This document shows, in pieces, positions 10,091 through 21,739 of a stretch of 64,000 bases of DNA. Origin of the DNA: Chrysoporthe austroafricana (taxonomy: Eukaryota > Ascomycota > Sordariomycetes > Diaporthales > Cryphonectriaceae); contig JYIP02000002.1 of assembly GCA_001051155.2 (NCBI GenBank), positions 2,859,583 through 2,923,582 of the forward strand. Reading direction: 5' to 3'. Each line of letters opens with the position of its first letter. Positions within the stretch are counted from its first letter, which is position 1. The notes below the pieces were generated by a model. That model saw only the letters and a list, made by a program, of their open reading frames with translations. It made no database searches and had not been told where the DNA came from. A program made the position numbers and the translations under genes.

Positions 10091-11777
10091 GACGAGGAGC
10101 CCAGTACTCTAGGGCGGTGATACATCTGCACAAGGGTGCGAAAGGAAAAGACGAAGAGAATAGGCCCAAGAAGCCCTTAGCCCGTGACAGCGTGAAGAAG
10201 TACAACAGCCATGTGTGTCGTTGATTAAGTAGGTGTACACCGGCGCCCAGCCAAAAAGAGTGACTCTTGTTGCCAAGCTGGTTGGCAACAGGTGGAATGT
10301 GCTGTGGACGAAAGAGGAAGGGAATAGATCAAACGAGGGTCGGAAGAAAATATAACGCCTGACACTAGGAGAAGAGCCCAACTACAAGACCCTGAAGGGA
10401 AAGAAACCAGAACATTAGGATGGAACCAGAGGCGGCGACGACCGTCCAGGGGTGAGGAATGCACTATGTATAATAGTATAGCAGCTCGCAGGCGGAGCGC
10501 CAGGGATAACCCAAGCACCGCCCATGAGGGTTTCAAGAGCGTGGGACTGCGACTCGACGCCGGTGTCTGGTGACAAGTGGGCATCCAGTTTCAGCCGTCC
10601 CAGCCTAGAGCACGGCAAGAGGACGGCCTGGGGCGGATAGCGCAGGGCTGGCGAGGATCAACCTTGAAACGGGCCGAGACGGCTGTGCTGGTGCTGGCAT
10701 CGAGACCCTCGCCCTCCTCCTCGAGCAGGCTGAGGTTGACTCGCCGTCGTGCGCTTGGGCCGCCACGCCCAGCGAGCAAACCTGGTGAATACGAACTCGG
10801 GCGGGCGGATGCCTCTGAGGCCAGATAGCCTGGCGCTTGCCCAACCGAGCGCGCTGTAGGATGGAGGACGTGACCATCTGTGCTGTCTCATGGGGTGACG
10901 TGCATGGCACCCGATCTGGGATGATCTCCTCTCTGACAGGAATATGTGATGGGACGAGGTTGTACTGTAGAAGATGCAGTGTAACTAAAAAGGGACCTGG
11001 GTGGCGGGTACTTACAGCCGAGCTGCCGAGATGCGCCCTGAGCGCACACGCACGCAGGTCCACCGAGATCTGATCAGCCGTCGAGGCAGATCTGAGACGA
11101 TCTCTCATTGGCACTAGGTACGTGCTGCCCCCCGGCAGGGCGGCGAGGTTGCAATATAGATGCGGCGCGCAGGCGCGCCCGGCATTATCACACCGTGCCC
11201 CGAGGGCAATCTGCCAATCTGGGAATGAGCCTGCACAGCACCGACCAGAGAAGGGCTCGACCCAGGGGCCCGATCCGACTGGCCCACGTGTGATTGAGGT
11301 GCGAGGCCAATGTCGGCAGGCGGGAAGTGGGAGCAAGGGGATATCGGATGGCTGCACTGGGTAAATTCTCCTGGGCTGCGTCGGTGCCGTGGAGACAGCC
11401 TGACCGCCCAAGGTTACGTGCATGCCCAGCATTGATGTGTCCTGTATTTGGAAACCAGATCGTCACGACGCCAACGGCACGTGACCGCCCTGGGACGCCC
11501 TGCAGATCCCTCTATACCTCTTGAGGAGATCGCAGCCTGGTCGCTGTGTCTCCCGGGTGGCAGCAGGATTGGCGAGGCTGGGGGGGGGGCGGAGGGAGGG
11601 TGGGCGGTAGAGTTTGTTGAGGTGCTGTTTGCGTTGCAGGTAGAGAGATAGAAGCTTTGAGGCCCAGCTCTGGGCGCCCAGTCCAGAGGGAGGCAGTGGG
11701 AGGTGGTGCCGTGCCGTGCCGGTACCGGGGCTGTGGCCCATCAACCTTGGCGGGAGGCTTAGTGCCAGCAGGCTGCC

Positions 11778-11814
11778 CCGCCAGCCCGCCAGCCCGCCAG
11801 CCCGCCAGCCCGCC
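11778..11814. repeat. GC-rich 8-bp tandem repeat
   Basis: About four and a half head-to-tail copies of ccagcccg. It lies in non-coding DNA and resembles other short GC-rich minisatellites in this window (35.4 kb, 60.4 kb). Confidence 0.85.
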
Positions 11815-11890
11815 GGGCCCCCCTGCCCCGATCCCCGTCACCGAAGCATTTCTCTTACGGCGACCCAAAAAATGTGGAGGGTCGCTCGGG

Positions 11891-12079
11891 TTACAAGGTT
11901 GGCGTGAAGCGTTTCCCTCGTCCTCCACGACGCTGTCGGGACTGACACCAAGCATGATCGGATGACGAATGGTCTTGGGCGTGCCCGCCTACAGGCAGGA
12001 CTAGCTCTTCGATTGGGAAGTCGTCGGACCCGCTATCATCGAAGTCGTCGTAATCGGACTTACTATCGCTTGAAGTCAT
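11891..12079 (-). CDS. Candidate small acidic protein (62 aa), uncertain
   Basis: The frame from the Met at 12079 starts with a Ser/Asp-rich acidic run (MTSSDSKSDYDDFDDSGSDD) and then FPIEELVLP, a composition unlike the surrounding chance frames. After LVLP the sequence reads CCTGTAGGCG, which could be a splice donor, so the true C-terminal end may be different. I recognise no family. It could be the first exon of a gene whose remainder is lost or not recognised in the GC-rich DNA to its left. Confidence 0.25.
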   Translation of the reverse strand: MTSSDSKSDYDDFDDSGSDDFPIEELVLPVGGHAQDHSSSDHAWCQSRQRRGGRGKRFTPTL

Positions 12080-12506
12080 GATTGCTGCTATAGCATCACC
12101 CACGGTGGGGATGAGTGATAGAGGGTTAAGTTGCAAGAAAGAGTGGAAGAGTCGAGAATGATTGTATGAGAAGCTGACAGGATGATTGTATTTTTGAATC
12201 CGGGAATGCGAGAGGACGAAGCATTTATATCTGTATTCGTGGAGAAGGGCGTGCTCGGGCGCAGCGCAGGCAGATCTTTTCTCTTCTCGCGACACCTATG
12301 TATCTCCGAAACGCTCTATTGCCAGACGAGAGCCCCTGACGTGACTGAGGCCGGTGACAGCGCTATTGAACCGGATCAAGATATGACTCTGGGCGTGCGG
12401 TGCCAGACAACCTGTCTCTCTGCAACGTGCCGGGAGTGGTCCCCGGCGACCCAGCGACTGCAAACGACGAGGCCTCACATCGGCTGCAGCAGGGGGGAAG
12501 GTGACC

Positions 12507-12665
12507 ATGGAGCCCGTAATCACATTCGAGCCCAAATTCCCCAGCCCCCCGCAGCCTTACGCAGAGCCACTCCTCGATGTTGTCAAGAACCGCCAGAGAA
12601 TTCGCCGCAGCTCTGACAAACAGCTAGCAGGCGGACTAACAAAGTGGAAACAGGCAGAACGGTGA
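12507..12665 (+). CDS. Candidate small ORF (52 aa), uncertain
   Basis: A short frame with a good translation-start context (gaccATGG). It is Pro/Glu-rich first (ITFEPKFPSPPQPYAEPLLD) and basic later (KNRQRIRRSSDKQ). A branch-point-like ggactaac followed by acag at 12636-12652 near its end suggests an intron may interrupt it. No homology is recognised. It diverges from the small acidic frame on the other strand about 430 bp away. Confidence 0.2.
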   Translation: MEPVITFEPKFPSPPQPYAEPLLDVVKNRQRIRRSSDKQLAGGLTKWKQAER

Positions 12666-14697
12666 AGTTCACAATGCCCGTTTGGCCTTGTATGGGGATA
12701 GTAAAGCCCGCCCGCCCGCTAGAACTGGCGTGCCTGGCTGGACCAAAATAAAACAACCTGGTAGCATGTATGATGTCGCATTGGACCCGACTCCCCAATT
12801 CGCCAACCAACTACCCTACCGCGGAACGGTATCGATCCCCGGTACTTGGCATTGGGTCCAATACTGGTCAGTAATAGCGACGACATTTCGACATCAATAG
12901 ATTCAGTTCCGTTCCGTGAGAAACTTCCTGTAAGGCTTCGAACATATGATTTATTTTTGATTTATGGCTAGAGTTCACTTGACAGTATCTCGGGACTTGG
13001 GACTTGTTAAAAATCGTCAGGTCAATGGGCGCGACTGAGGCCTTCGGCATGGAAAGAAAGGCACGACGAAGTTGAAAAAGCGTAATATAATGCAGAAGAT
13101 AGAGAAACGACGGGGAAAATAAAGAAGAGAAGTTTACACCGAAGAGGACAGCTAAACAACCCCGGATGCGAGTCCACCTGCTTTCAACTTCAACGGGCAT
13201 ATTCCAGCCTATCGTGCTCCCGATTCGACGCAACCCAGCATGCTACCATACCTCCTCGCATCCGCGTGATTGTCCGGTATACTGTGAAGCACCTCCTGCT
13301 ACCCAGCCGTCTGCTCAAGGTAGTGAGTAGAATGGAGATAGTGACGCATATGCTGCTCCGATCATGAATACCCTACCTACTGCTACTAGAAAAGCAATAG
13401 CTAATTGAGGTTGACTATGCGAACCAACCCATACAGGCATTCCATGACGCGATGGTTGTGGTGTGGACCTCCGGTGCCTCGAGGGGGTTTTTATTTCGTA
13501 TAGCCCGCGAGCTCATCTGTCGCCGTCTAACCAAGGCTGAAGACGTACCCTTCTGAGTCCCAGACCTCTCTGACCAGCGGTATCTGGGCATAGCCATAGC
13601 TCATCTCACCACCATCTAACCACCCTGGGGCTAGAAGACATCCATGAGCAGTAATGCAACAAATCTTGAATCTGCTCGACTTCACTTGGTATTCCATGAT
13701 GAAATCGACAAAGTCATTCCTCACAGCTAGCTAGATTATCAGAACCCTACACAAGGCTATCGACCTGAATGGCAAGGACCTGGACCTGTCGCAGAGCAAC
13801 GTACCGGAGAAATTCACAATCCTTGTGAAGCGAGAGGGGGAACTGAATCCCTTTCTCAATCGTGATGGTATATTTCTTCGGTTGAAATGTGTCGTTCGTT
13901 ATCAAGAATGGCTTCTGCGCTATGGACCAGGGATCCGACAGTACGGGAATTGATAATGGTGCTAGCTCTGATGAATATCCTGGTTGTACGAATGTTGATG
14001 ATGCGTTTTTAGATCTTGGAGGTTGGCGCAGCATACAATGTTTTGCTTATACAAATGCATAAACAGAACAATAATCTTTGAAAACCCCAAAGATCTAGTA
14101 GTTTTCAGAAATTAATATTTATATCTAATATTGAATCTGATATTCAGCTGTTCCAAATATTCTTCTATCTAAGCTGTTTTATAACATGCATATTAAATGG
14201 GTTATGATAAGTAGTAGAATCTGTTGGACTAAGAATCTCGTTATGGAATAAAAAAGGCTATCAAGGCTAGAATGTAAATAGGAAAGCCTTTCTTACCAGA
14301 ATTAAAAAGTCGATTAGACCTGCTTAAGCAAATAGCTCCTTACTAGGGTTTGGATTCTCTAGCTCTTTACTACACTATAGATTTGGATACTTGATGCTCA
14401 TAGTATAACTGGACCAAAAGGTACGCTATTGCAGGGCTAGCCATACAACCGTATTTTAACACTATATCTTCAAGTGCACAACCCGTGGCCTTTAGGTTGC
14501 CATCAATATTCTAGTGTTTAGAACAACTAGATAGATAAAGGGCTTTTACAGGCTAGCGTAATTCAAAGATTCAATCTTTCTATTTATATATTTATATCTC
14601 TTAATAGATCATAAACCTAATATAGCTTAAACTATATACACCGTTTTCCCTTCAGCTGAGATCACCGCCTCGAATATAATATTTGCGTTGCAGTAAC

Positions 14698-16561
14698 TCA
14701 ACCTGTCCATTCTGCCTCCAGGATCCACAATATTGAGCCGTCTGGCTTGAAACCACCTTTGAAAACAAATCTCTGGTCCGCCTGGCGGAATATTCTCTCC
14801 CATTCTCCCATCTCTCGGTCTGGATATTGGCAATTAGACCGTTAATCGCAATTGTGGGAAACAAGTCAAGATCTGATACATGTAGAGCTTTGGGGAGATC
14901 ACTAACCTGCATTCTGCAGCTCCAACATGTTGAGATCGTTACTCCGGACTCGCATCTCTTGATCCCAAGGCAAGGTGCAGGGCTCCGGCATCACCTGATC
15001 GTTGACGACGATTTTGGCTCCAGGGGTCAAGACGGGGATCAGCCCGCGGAGGATCTTAATGCAGTATTTGTCCGGCCAATTGTGGAAAATGTGGCGAAAG
15101 TAGTACACGGTTGCCGAGACGGGCTGGGGCGTAAGGAAGTCATGGACCATGAAATGTACGCGGTCGCCAACGTCCTCGGGTTTCTTCGCATCAGCATCTG
15201 CTATAATCGACTCATCGAGGTCTTGAACCACCAGCTTGAGAGTAGGAAATGCCCGAGAGAGCTCAATCGCGATTAAGCCGTGAGATCCACCGACATCCAC
15301 CACTGGGTTCGTGGATGAGCAAAGTGCATCATACATGGATTTAGGATAGAGAGTGAGGTTCACACACCTGTTGCGTGAGCAGGAAGAGACGACCATGTGT
15401 AGTTCTCGACAATGTATTTTGGCTCTAAGCCGGGTCGTTGAGTGAAGGCACGCATCGCGTTGTAGAAGAACTTGGCCGTCTCCGGGTGATACTAGACGGT
15501 ATTAGCTCCTTGGTACGCAAGGCGGTCTGATGCCATCTCGGATTTCTTCTCTTTATATTGAGAGGAGAAGAACAAGAGAACAGATGCGAGACGAGCCACT
15601 GCACCAAAAAGCACAGGGTACCTACGGAAAGGTATTCAAAGGTTGACTTGTCGGTCTGATGAGCTACCGAGAACCCCTACGAGTCACCACATCATAGTAG
15701 TACGGGTTTTCTCATATTTGGCTCAGGTATATGTCTAAGTTAGCGGCCTAGACGAATCGATTCTGCTAGCTTACCGTCTGATTCGGTTCTTCTGACCCGG
15801 GCCATTTAGCAATAGCATCGCAAAGATGAAATGCAGCGTGCCAGAAATTTTCCGATTTAAATCATAGATAGCTATAGGTTGTCTCATTCTCCGCAATAAG
15901 ACGCGAGCACGCCGAATGCGCAATCACTCCCGGCTCTGGCTCGCTGAATATCTTTTGTGTTATAGCATAGCGCACAAGCTTCCTGACGTGCGTTTCGCCC
16001 AAGCCGGCATGTGCAGCCAGCTCTGTAAAGGTCGTCTTAGTGCCAACTGGGAAGGCATGGGCAAGACGGAAACGAGTCACAGCATGAAGGCCGACCTATT
16101 GAGCTTGTTAAAAACGTCGTACAAACCGTAAAATACATACCGCCTGCCAGAAGATTTTTTTTCTTCTCCTTTCTTTTTTTCTCCCCCTTTCTTCACATAG
16201 AGCGAACTTGGCTCTACGACAAGAGGCAGGAGGCGCTTACCAGGGAGTTTTCCTGCGCGGCACCCGCCACTTTGTATCAGCATTTAAGTCTTTCATTCGT
16301 GCACTATGTAGGGAAACACACGTCGTAGCTAGACAGATGCTCGCGTGGGCCAAGAATCAGCCCACGAAGTTCCAGTGTATCGTTAATAACCTGCCTACGC
16401 GCATTCAGGATATCCGTCTCGGTCTGCGGAATGGCGAGGTCAGGCGGTGCGTCGAGGTCAAATGAAGGTTCAGGTATGTTGTTGGCAAGCAAAAATTCGT
16501 TGATCTTGGCTGTATTAGTCGCAATGCGCTGCGAGAGCACAACAATTCTTGTAGTAGCCAT
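14698..16561 (-). pseudogene. Secondary-metabolism O-methyltransferase gene with one in-frame stop
   Basis: Six exons (16561-16322, 16095-15775, 15676-15626, 15491-15368, 15302-14907, 14819-14698) join in frame to 417 codons, the normal size for fungal SAM-dependent O-methyltransferases of the plant-COMT fold. Exon 1 gives the dimerisation helices (RIATNTAKINEFLL), exon 2 a winged-helix part (TFTELAAHAGLGETHVRKL and IFSEPEPGVIAHSA), and exon 5 the SAM site VVDVGGSHG, the LVVQDL strand and IFHNWPDKY with the catalytic-type His; exon 6 ends in ILEAEW. Codon 158 (15864-15862) is TGA, just before FKSENFW, and no GT lies nearby to splice it out. Intron 1 (226 bp, with a long purine run) may hide a small exon. 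The gene sits in AT-rich DNA with no synthase gene near. Either a recent pseudogene or a base error. Confidence 0.8.
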
Positions 16562-18496
16562 TATGCCCAAGTTAAGTAGATCTATATAGAAAGTGGGAAT
16601 GGGACTGCTTCATAGGCATGGCTCATCGTGTGTAGAGCCAGGCAATGTGGATTTTTGAAGAGATGTAGTGCATGGGTGATATACAAACTACTGTGGTATG
16701 TAGCGATGGTCTGGGGAAAGTCAGATTACAGCTTCATTGAGTGGCTCAGTCAAGTACAAGCCCTCCGCTACATGAGGTGTAGATGTCATCATCACAGCCC
16801 CCATCACAGCCCCCAACAGAGCCTCCAACAGAGCCTTATCTTTATGATACCGTATAAGTGTAGTCTTTATGTATATGTATTATCGACAGAGGGTGCGGAG
16901 TCATCACAAATTCGAGGGTAGCAATGGAATCCTTCGATGCAGTGGTAATCATGTCCATGATGTATTCATTCACTGTTCACTGATTACCGGCACCTGAGGA
17001 TAGCAATGTGATTTCGGTGCGGTAGCAACTATGTTCGTACTGTTCATCCACTATTCTGTGATTACCAGCTAAGTATATCAGCAGGAGAATGGCAAATTGA
17101 TTTGGGTACGTGACAACGACTCATTGAGCCTTTCTTTCAGGATGGTCATCACATCAGGCTCCTTACTATAGTATATCCGGCGGCGAACGTCAACTGGGGG
17201 CGTGTCCACATCTGCAGTATGCAAGGTACCTTTAACATGACTAGGAGTAACTGCCTCGCAGCCAACCCGCTTCATGCCTGCATGATACGATGCACCGCGT
17301 TGAGCGCCTACATTTTTATCGAAAAACTAAGAAGGTTGGTTCCATCGCAATTTTACATGGACCTGTCGACGCCCCTGTTCTTTCGGAGCATCCCATCTAT
17401 GGTCGGCCTTCAAAATCAGCTGCGACACGTACTCGCAGTGATAACAGTTGTAATTCTTTTCCTATTGGATGGCTTGCTCTGAAGAGAAAGCCTTCTCCAA
17501 GTCTGTTACTGGCTAGAGGATTCGATTTGCGCTTCATGTAGAATCGGGTGCCTCTGGCATGCAACTCCATCATGAATTGCAAAAGATTGTCTCTCCGAAT
17601 TTGTACCTAGTACCTCCTTTGGAAGGAAGTTTCCCGCCAATGCATGTAACGAATTTCGAAGAACGTCTATAAAATTTAAAGATATATACACAGATTGATA
17701 GGAAGGACGTCACCATCTGACGGCCTCTAAATCCAACACGCCGTGCTAGCCTGAGTCCTTAGACAGCTATTAAAAACAAGCACACGCTCCCGTAACCCCG
17801 GTGGGTTCGAGAATTCCCTTGAAATTGAAACCAAGAAATGAAGTGAGAGTGCACCTCCTACCATCACTAATGAGAGCATTACTCTTAACAGGCGCCCGCA
17901 CTGGATGGAGTGATGAGTCTTAAGGAAGAATGACGAGAAAGAGCGCAAGCGCAGCAACAGGCTCAATGAGAGTCTTGGCGCTACACCAGCAGTCTTTAAG
18001 TGGTTACAGGGAGTGGCCGTAGCATCCTCTGATCCAGCTCCGTACTCGCCCCAAGGCCAATCCTAAGAACGTTGATATACAATTGAATCTTGGTGTCTTT
18101 TACGGCTATCAGAACTTGCGATTTGTTGTCATTGCCAACTACAATTTCTGTAGGAAAGAAGGGTTAAGAAGAAAATAGCTGAGAAATGGTTGAGAATGCT
18201 TTGACATTCACCTCGCCTGCCGTGCCGTGCTACAGGGGGGCCCTGGCCCTGCATGCAAGACCCTGTGCCTCGCCTATTTTGGGTGCTGATGAGCCGCCGC
18301 ACTGGCCAATTCAGCACCTGTGCACACCCAGACGCGGTTGCAGGATACTGAACGCGTCTCCTCGGTCGACCGAATAGCCTCGCCCGTTCCCTGCCCCCCC
18401 ACGCGACAGCTCGTCACGAGACGGTAAGGCACCGCTGTCCCCGGCGAGACAGCACCGCCCATCACCCGTGTCCAGAGATCCGACGAGGCCGCACCC
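16562..18496. other. AT-rich intergenic region
   Basis: Moderately AT-rich DNA upstream of the O-methyltransferase and upstream of Nse1. Frames at 17078-17275 (minus) and 17219-17541 (plus) are short and unrecognised; they could be remnants of a decayed element but nothing proves it. A small imperfect repeat of cccccatcacag/cagagcctccaa type lies near 16795-16835. I see no gene. Confidence 0.45.
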
Positions 18497-19507
18497 ATGG
18501 ACTTCGAGCCCTCTCTGCCCAGCGGCTGGGACCACAGCCACCGCGCCTTTCTGCAGGCGCTGATGAGCCGCGGCACCCTGACCCTCCGCGAGGCCCGGCC
18601 CATCGTCGCCGCCATCGTCGCCGCTGGCGAAGGGCGGCGGCGGCCCGCCGACCCGGACGACGTCAGCGAGGAGCAGGTCCGGCAGTTCATCAGCAAGGCC
18701 CGCGACGCCGTCGCCCCGCTCGACTACGACATCCGCAGCACCTTCCACCAGACCACCCGCGAGCAGGTGTGGGCCCTCATCAACGCCCACAGCGACCCCA
18801 GCACCCAGCTGGCGACGTCGCGCACCCCCGACGAGATCGCCTTCATCAAGAGGGTGCTCGACGCCATGTTCGAGACATACAACACCCGGCGGCAGGAGGT
18901 CATGGCTGTCACGGCGGCCCAGGCTAGGAAGGTCGCCAGGCCGCCCCCGAGGGAGGGCCGCAACGGCGACGCGGAGGGGGAGGAGTCGCAGCCGCAGCAG
19001 GCCGCCGACCGGGGGTTGAAGCACAGCGAGGTCGAGCGGCTCCTGCCGAGCCTGGTTGAGGAGGGCTGGTTCGAGCTGAGCAGGGAGGGCTTCTACAGCC
19101 TGAGCGCGAGGTCGCTCATGGAGCTGAAGACATGGCTGCTGGAGACGTACAACGATCCAGATGCCGCGCCGGAGGACTGGCAGCGCATAAAGTTCTGCGA
19201 GGCGTGCAAGGACATCATGACTACGGGACAGAGGTGTCCGGAGCGGGACTGCAACATGCGGCTCCACGATAGCTGTGCGGACGCTTTCTGGCGCACCAGG
19301 AGAGGTGGGCACAAGGTCTGCTCGAGATGCCAGACGGCTTGGACGGGTCTGAACTTTGTGGGCGAGAGGTCGGTCACAGAGACGGCCGCAGCTAACCGTC
19401 GGGCTGGAAGGCCCAGTGCCAGTGCGAGTGCTAGTGCAAGTGCCTCGGTGGTTCCCGTAGAGGCCGACGGGGAGGTCGAGGAGGATGACGGCGATGGCGA
19501 GGGGTGA
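18497..19507 (+). CDS. nse1: Nse1, SMC5/6 complex RING-like subunit
   Basis: A single-exon gene of 336 residues encoding the non-SMC element 1 of the SMC5/6 DNA-repair complex, a nuclear ubiquitin-ligase subunit that pairs with the MAGE-type Nse3. The winged-helix Nse1 domain spans about residues 10-230 (HRAFLQALMSRGTLTLREA at the start, DEIAFIKRVLDAMFE in the middle, GWFELSREGFYSLSARSLMELKTWL later). The variant RING follows at about 234-282 with the C4HC3 pattern: CEAC, CPERDC, HDSC, CSRC. An Ala/Ser dipeptide run (about 309-320) and an acidic tail close the protein. The start is the first Met of the frame. Long frames on the opposite strand are shadows caused by high GC. Confidence 0.93.
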   Translation: MDFEPSLPSGWDHSHRAFLQALMSRGTLTLREARPIVAAIVAAGEGRRRPADPDDVSEEQVRQFISKARDAVAPLDYDIRSTFHQTTREQVWALINAHSDPSTQLATSRTPDEIAFIKRVLDAMFETYNTRRQEVMAVTAAQARKVARPPPREGRNGDAEGEESQPQQAADRGLKHSEVERLLPSLVEEGWFELSREGFYSLSARSLMELKTWLLETYNDPDAAPEDWQRIKFCEACKDIMTTGQRCPERDCNMRLHDSCADAFWRTRRGGHKVCSRCQTAWTGLNFVGERSVTETAAANRRAGRPSASASASASASVVPVEADGEVEEDDGDGEG

Positions 19508-20233
19508 AGACGGGCCTGTCGGCTTGGACCCTGCAGCTGCGCTTGCCCGGGTCTCGAGCACGCAAAGATTTTATGGCCGGTGTTTCTGACACGGCCCCTT
19601 GATGATCTACAAAGAGACCCATCACCCCTATGGGGCTATCTTCCTACGTGTTCGTGTTGGTGTCACGACGAGGCTTGTTGTGGAGGGACCCGTGGTGGCA
19701 GAATAATTAAGATACCCCCTGTCAGGAATTGGCATTCACATGAAATCCATCTCGCTATAGTACGGTGACGGCCCGTGAGGAGTGACGTCACCCCCTGTCG
19801 AGAGGCCTCGCTGGGTGGGCGACTGGGCCGGGAACACGACATGCGACCTTGTTTGCCCTACTTATTGCAGCGGGGTAGGAGCCTTGGTTACATAGCAGAA
19901 GTTGTCTCAGATCATAGGTGGACTGGATTGCCTGGCGCTTGTCTGAGTGTCTGGGTTTCTGGCTAGATGATTCCAGTGGCTGTGTCCCGCACTGAAACCA
20001 ACCCTGTATAGCAGGCGGCCTCTACAAGCCCTTGCCACACGCCACCCCAACAGCAACCGGTAGTCGCGAAACGGGCTCTAGTAAAGCGACATCATATAAT
20101 TACGTCTTTGTTGTCGTCGAGCTGGGACTCACTGACACACTTTCAACCTTCTTCAATTGCATTCTGCCCAGTGGAGTGCCGGCCAACCCTCCTCGACCGC
20201 TTTCGAGTCACTCACCCTAACAAGACAGCAAGG
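19508..20233. other. Intergenic / promoter region
   Basis: This covers the 3' flank of Nse1 and the promoter of the downstream membrane-protein gene. A TATA-like tcatataatta at about 20092-20102 lies some 135 bp before the chosen start codon. Nothing else is recognised. Confidence 0.45.
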
Positions 20234-21459
20234 ATGCTGGAGTTCATCGCCTACAAGAAGTTTAAGAAGAACCGTGACCAGAAGGTCAAGGCGCGGGAGG
20301 ATGCCAAGGAGGAGGCTGCGCGCGCAGCTTCACGGTCGCCCGCGCCCGGCGCGCAGGGCCCCGTGCTGACCGACGACGACGAGCTGTTCTTCGAGCGCCT
20401 GACCGGCGAGGACGGCTTTTCCGACGAGGACGGCAGGCGGCCACCCCTGCCGCCACGCAGCACCACGCCCGAGTACACCTGGGAGAGCGACTGGGAGAGC
20501 GACTCGGAGAGCCCGACGGCGGGCAAGGGGAAGACGGCCGCCGACCGCAAGGAGGCCAGCGGGGACAAGCCGGCGGGCGGCGCCGGCGGCAGCAGGAGCC
20601 GCTTCTCCTTCTGGGCCCGGCCGGCGCCGAAGAAGGAGGGCGCCCTCGAGCCCACCAGCGCGGTCATCACGCCCGCCGAGGAGGAGCGCGAGAAGAAGGA
20701 CATCAGCCGCGTCCTCGACGACCTGAACCTCGCCGCCCGCAACAACAAGACCTTCTCGCTGTCCAAGGACAGCCAGGAGCTCGTGTCCAAGTTCACCCTC
20801 GTGCTCAAGGACCTCGTCAACGGCGTCCCCACCGCCGGGCGCGACCTGCAGCACCTCTTCGAGGACCACGACGGGACCCTGGCCCGGAACTTCGAGAAGC
20901 TCCCGGGCAGCATGAAGAAGCTGGTCACGAGCCTCCCTAGCAAGCTGACGGGCAGCCTCGCGCCGGAGCTGTTGGCGGTCGCGGCGGAGAGCCAGGGGCT
21001 GAAGACAGAGAGCACCGGCGGCATCAAGGACCAGGCGAAGAAGCTGCTGACACCCAAGAATATCAGCGAGCTGGTGACGAAGCCGGGCGCCATCGTCGGC
21101 ATGCTGAAGGCCATCATGAACGCGCTCAAGGTGAGGTGGCCGGCCTTCATCGGGACCAATGTCATCTGGAGTGTTGCGCTTTTCCGTAAGTCGGATCCTC
21201 TTCCGTGCCCCGATTCTCCCGAGAATAGAGTGCTAACGAGGAAGCAGTATTGATGTTTGTTCTGTGGTACTGCCACAAGAGAGGGCGCGAGATCCGGCTC
21301 GAGAAGGAGAAGTCCGCCGCTGCGGAGATGGAGGGTCGCGTCGAGGAGCTCTCGGATGCCGACTCTGGTTTTGGCTCTGTGTCTACGCCGATTGGCATGG
21401 AGTCACGCGGGTCACCTGCGCGCATCGAGAGTCCTGGGGCCAACTCTAGCAGGAAGTGA
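20234..21459 (+). CDS. C-terminally anchored membrane protein, unknown function
   Basis: Two exons (20234-21185 and 21248-21459) are joined by a 62-bp intron (gtaagt...gcag, with a gctaac branch point) into 387 residues. The N-terminal half is charged and disordered, with an acidic, Trp-containing stretch (about 75-105) and basic patches. Residues about 155-310 are predicted helical, with repeated KLTGSL, KKLVTSLP and LVNGVP elements. The intron splits the single hydrophobic segment: IWSVALF from exon 1 and LLMFVLWYC from exon 2 form one helix of about 16-18 residues followed by HKRGREIR, so most of the protein would face the cytosol or nucleus as a tail-anchored-like protein with a 60-residue tail. 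I chose the Met of MLEFIAYKKFKKNRD over an upstream in-frame Met because conserved-looking sequence begins there. No family name is recognised. Confidence 0.75.
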
Positions 21460-21739
21460 CCTGATACCCAGACGGCGTCATCCCCCCCTTCGCTCGCCCT
21501 CCCCTTTTCCAGTGGAAGATGGATCTTATGACTTTACAATCCGGAGAAAGACTGTCGCCTTGTTTGGGGCCGTCTAACGTTAGTCGAACCGTATGGAATG
21601 GCGTTTGAAACGGCTGTTGGTACCGGGTTAGGATTCAAGAATTCTTTCGAAATACCCTTTATTGAAATTTCAGTCTTTTGTGTCGTTACTACTTCCGCCA
21701 TGATAACTCATACCACATCCATGACGCTAGTATGCAGAT

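Larger units (their letters stand above)
10091..14697. other. Gene-poor region, AT-rich from about 12.9 kb
   Basis: This spacer holds no convincing conserved gene. Between 10.5 and 12 kb the DNA is GC-rich with long but unlikely open frames (for example minus 11432-10605, which lacks any domain pattern). A short GC-rich tandem repeat lies at 11778-11814. Two small candidate frames face each other at 12079-11891 (minus) and 12507-12665 (plus) and are listed separately. From about 12.9 kb, and strongly from 14.04 to 14.65 kb, the sequence becomes very AT- and TpA-rich with stops in all frames, like DNA degraded by repeat-induced point mutation. Confidence 0.55.

Noticed and set aside
10605..11432. 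275-codon frame on the minus strand
   Set aside because: Mixed composition, no hydrophobic or domain pattern, in GC-rich DNA with equally long frames on the other strand.
15862..15864. Programmed read-through or selenocysteine at the TGA
   Set aside because: The following bases are TTT, not the CTA read-through context, and selenocysteine machinery is essentially absent from filamentous ascomycetes.
17078..17541. Transposon-derived coding remnants
   Set aside because: Short frames on both strands show no transposase, integrase or reverse transcriptase motif, and no terminal repeats were found.
17801..17830. tRNA B-box-like gggttcgag
   Set aside because: The bases after it do not fit the B box and no A box or cloverleaf is present.
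18311..19561. 416-codon open frame antisense to Nse1
   Set aside because: It mirrors GC-rich codon use of the real gene, has no domain pattern and is rich in Arg/Leu/Gly as expected of a shadow frame.
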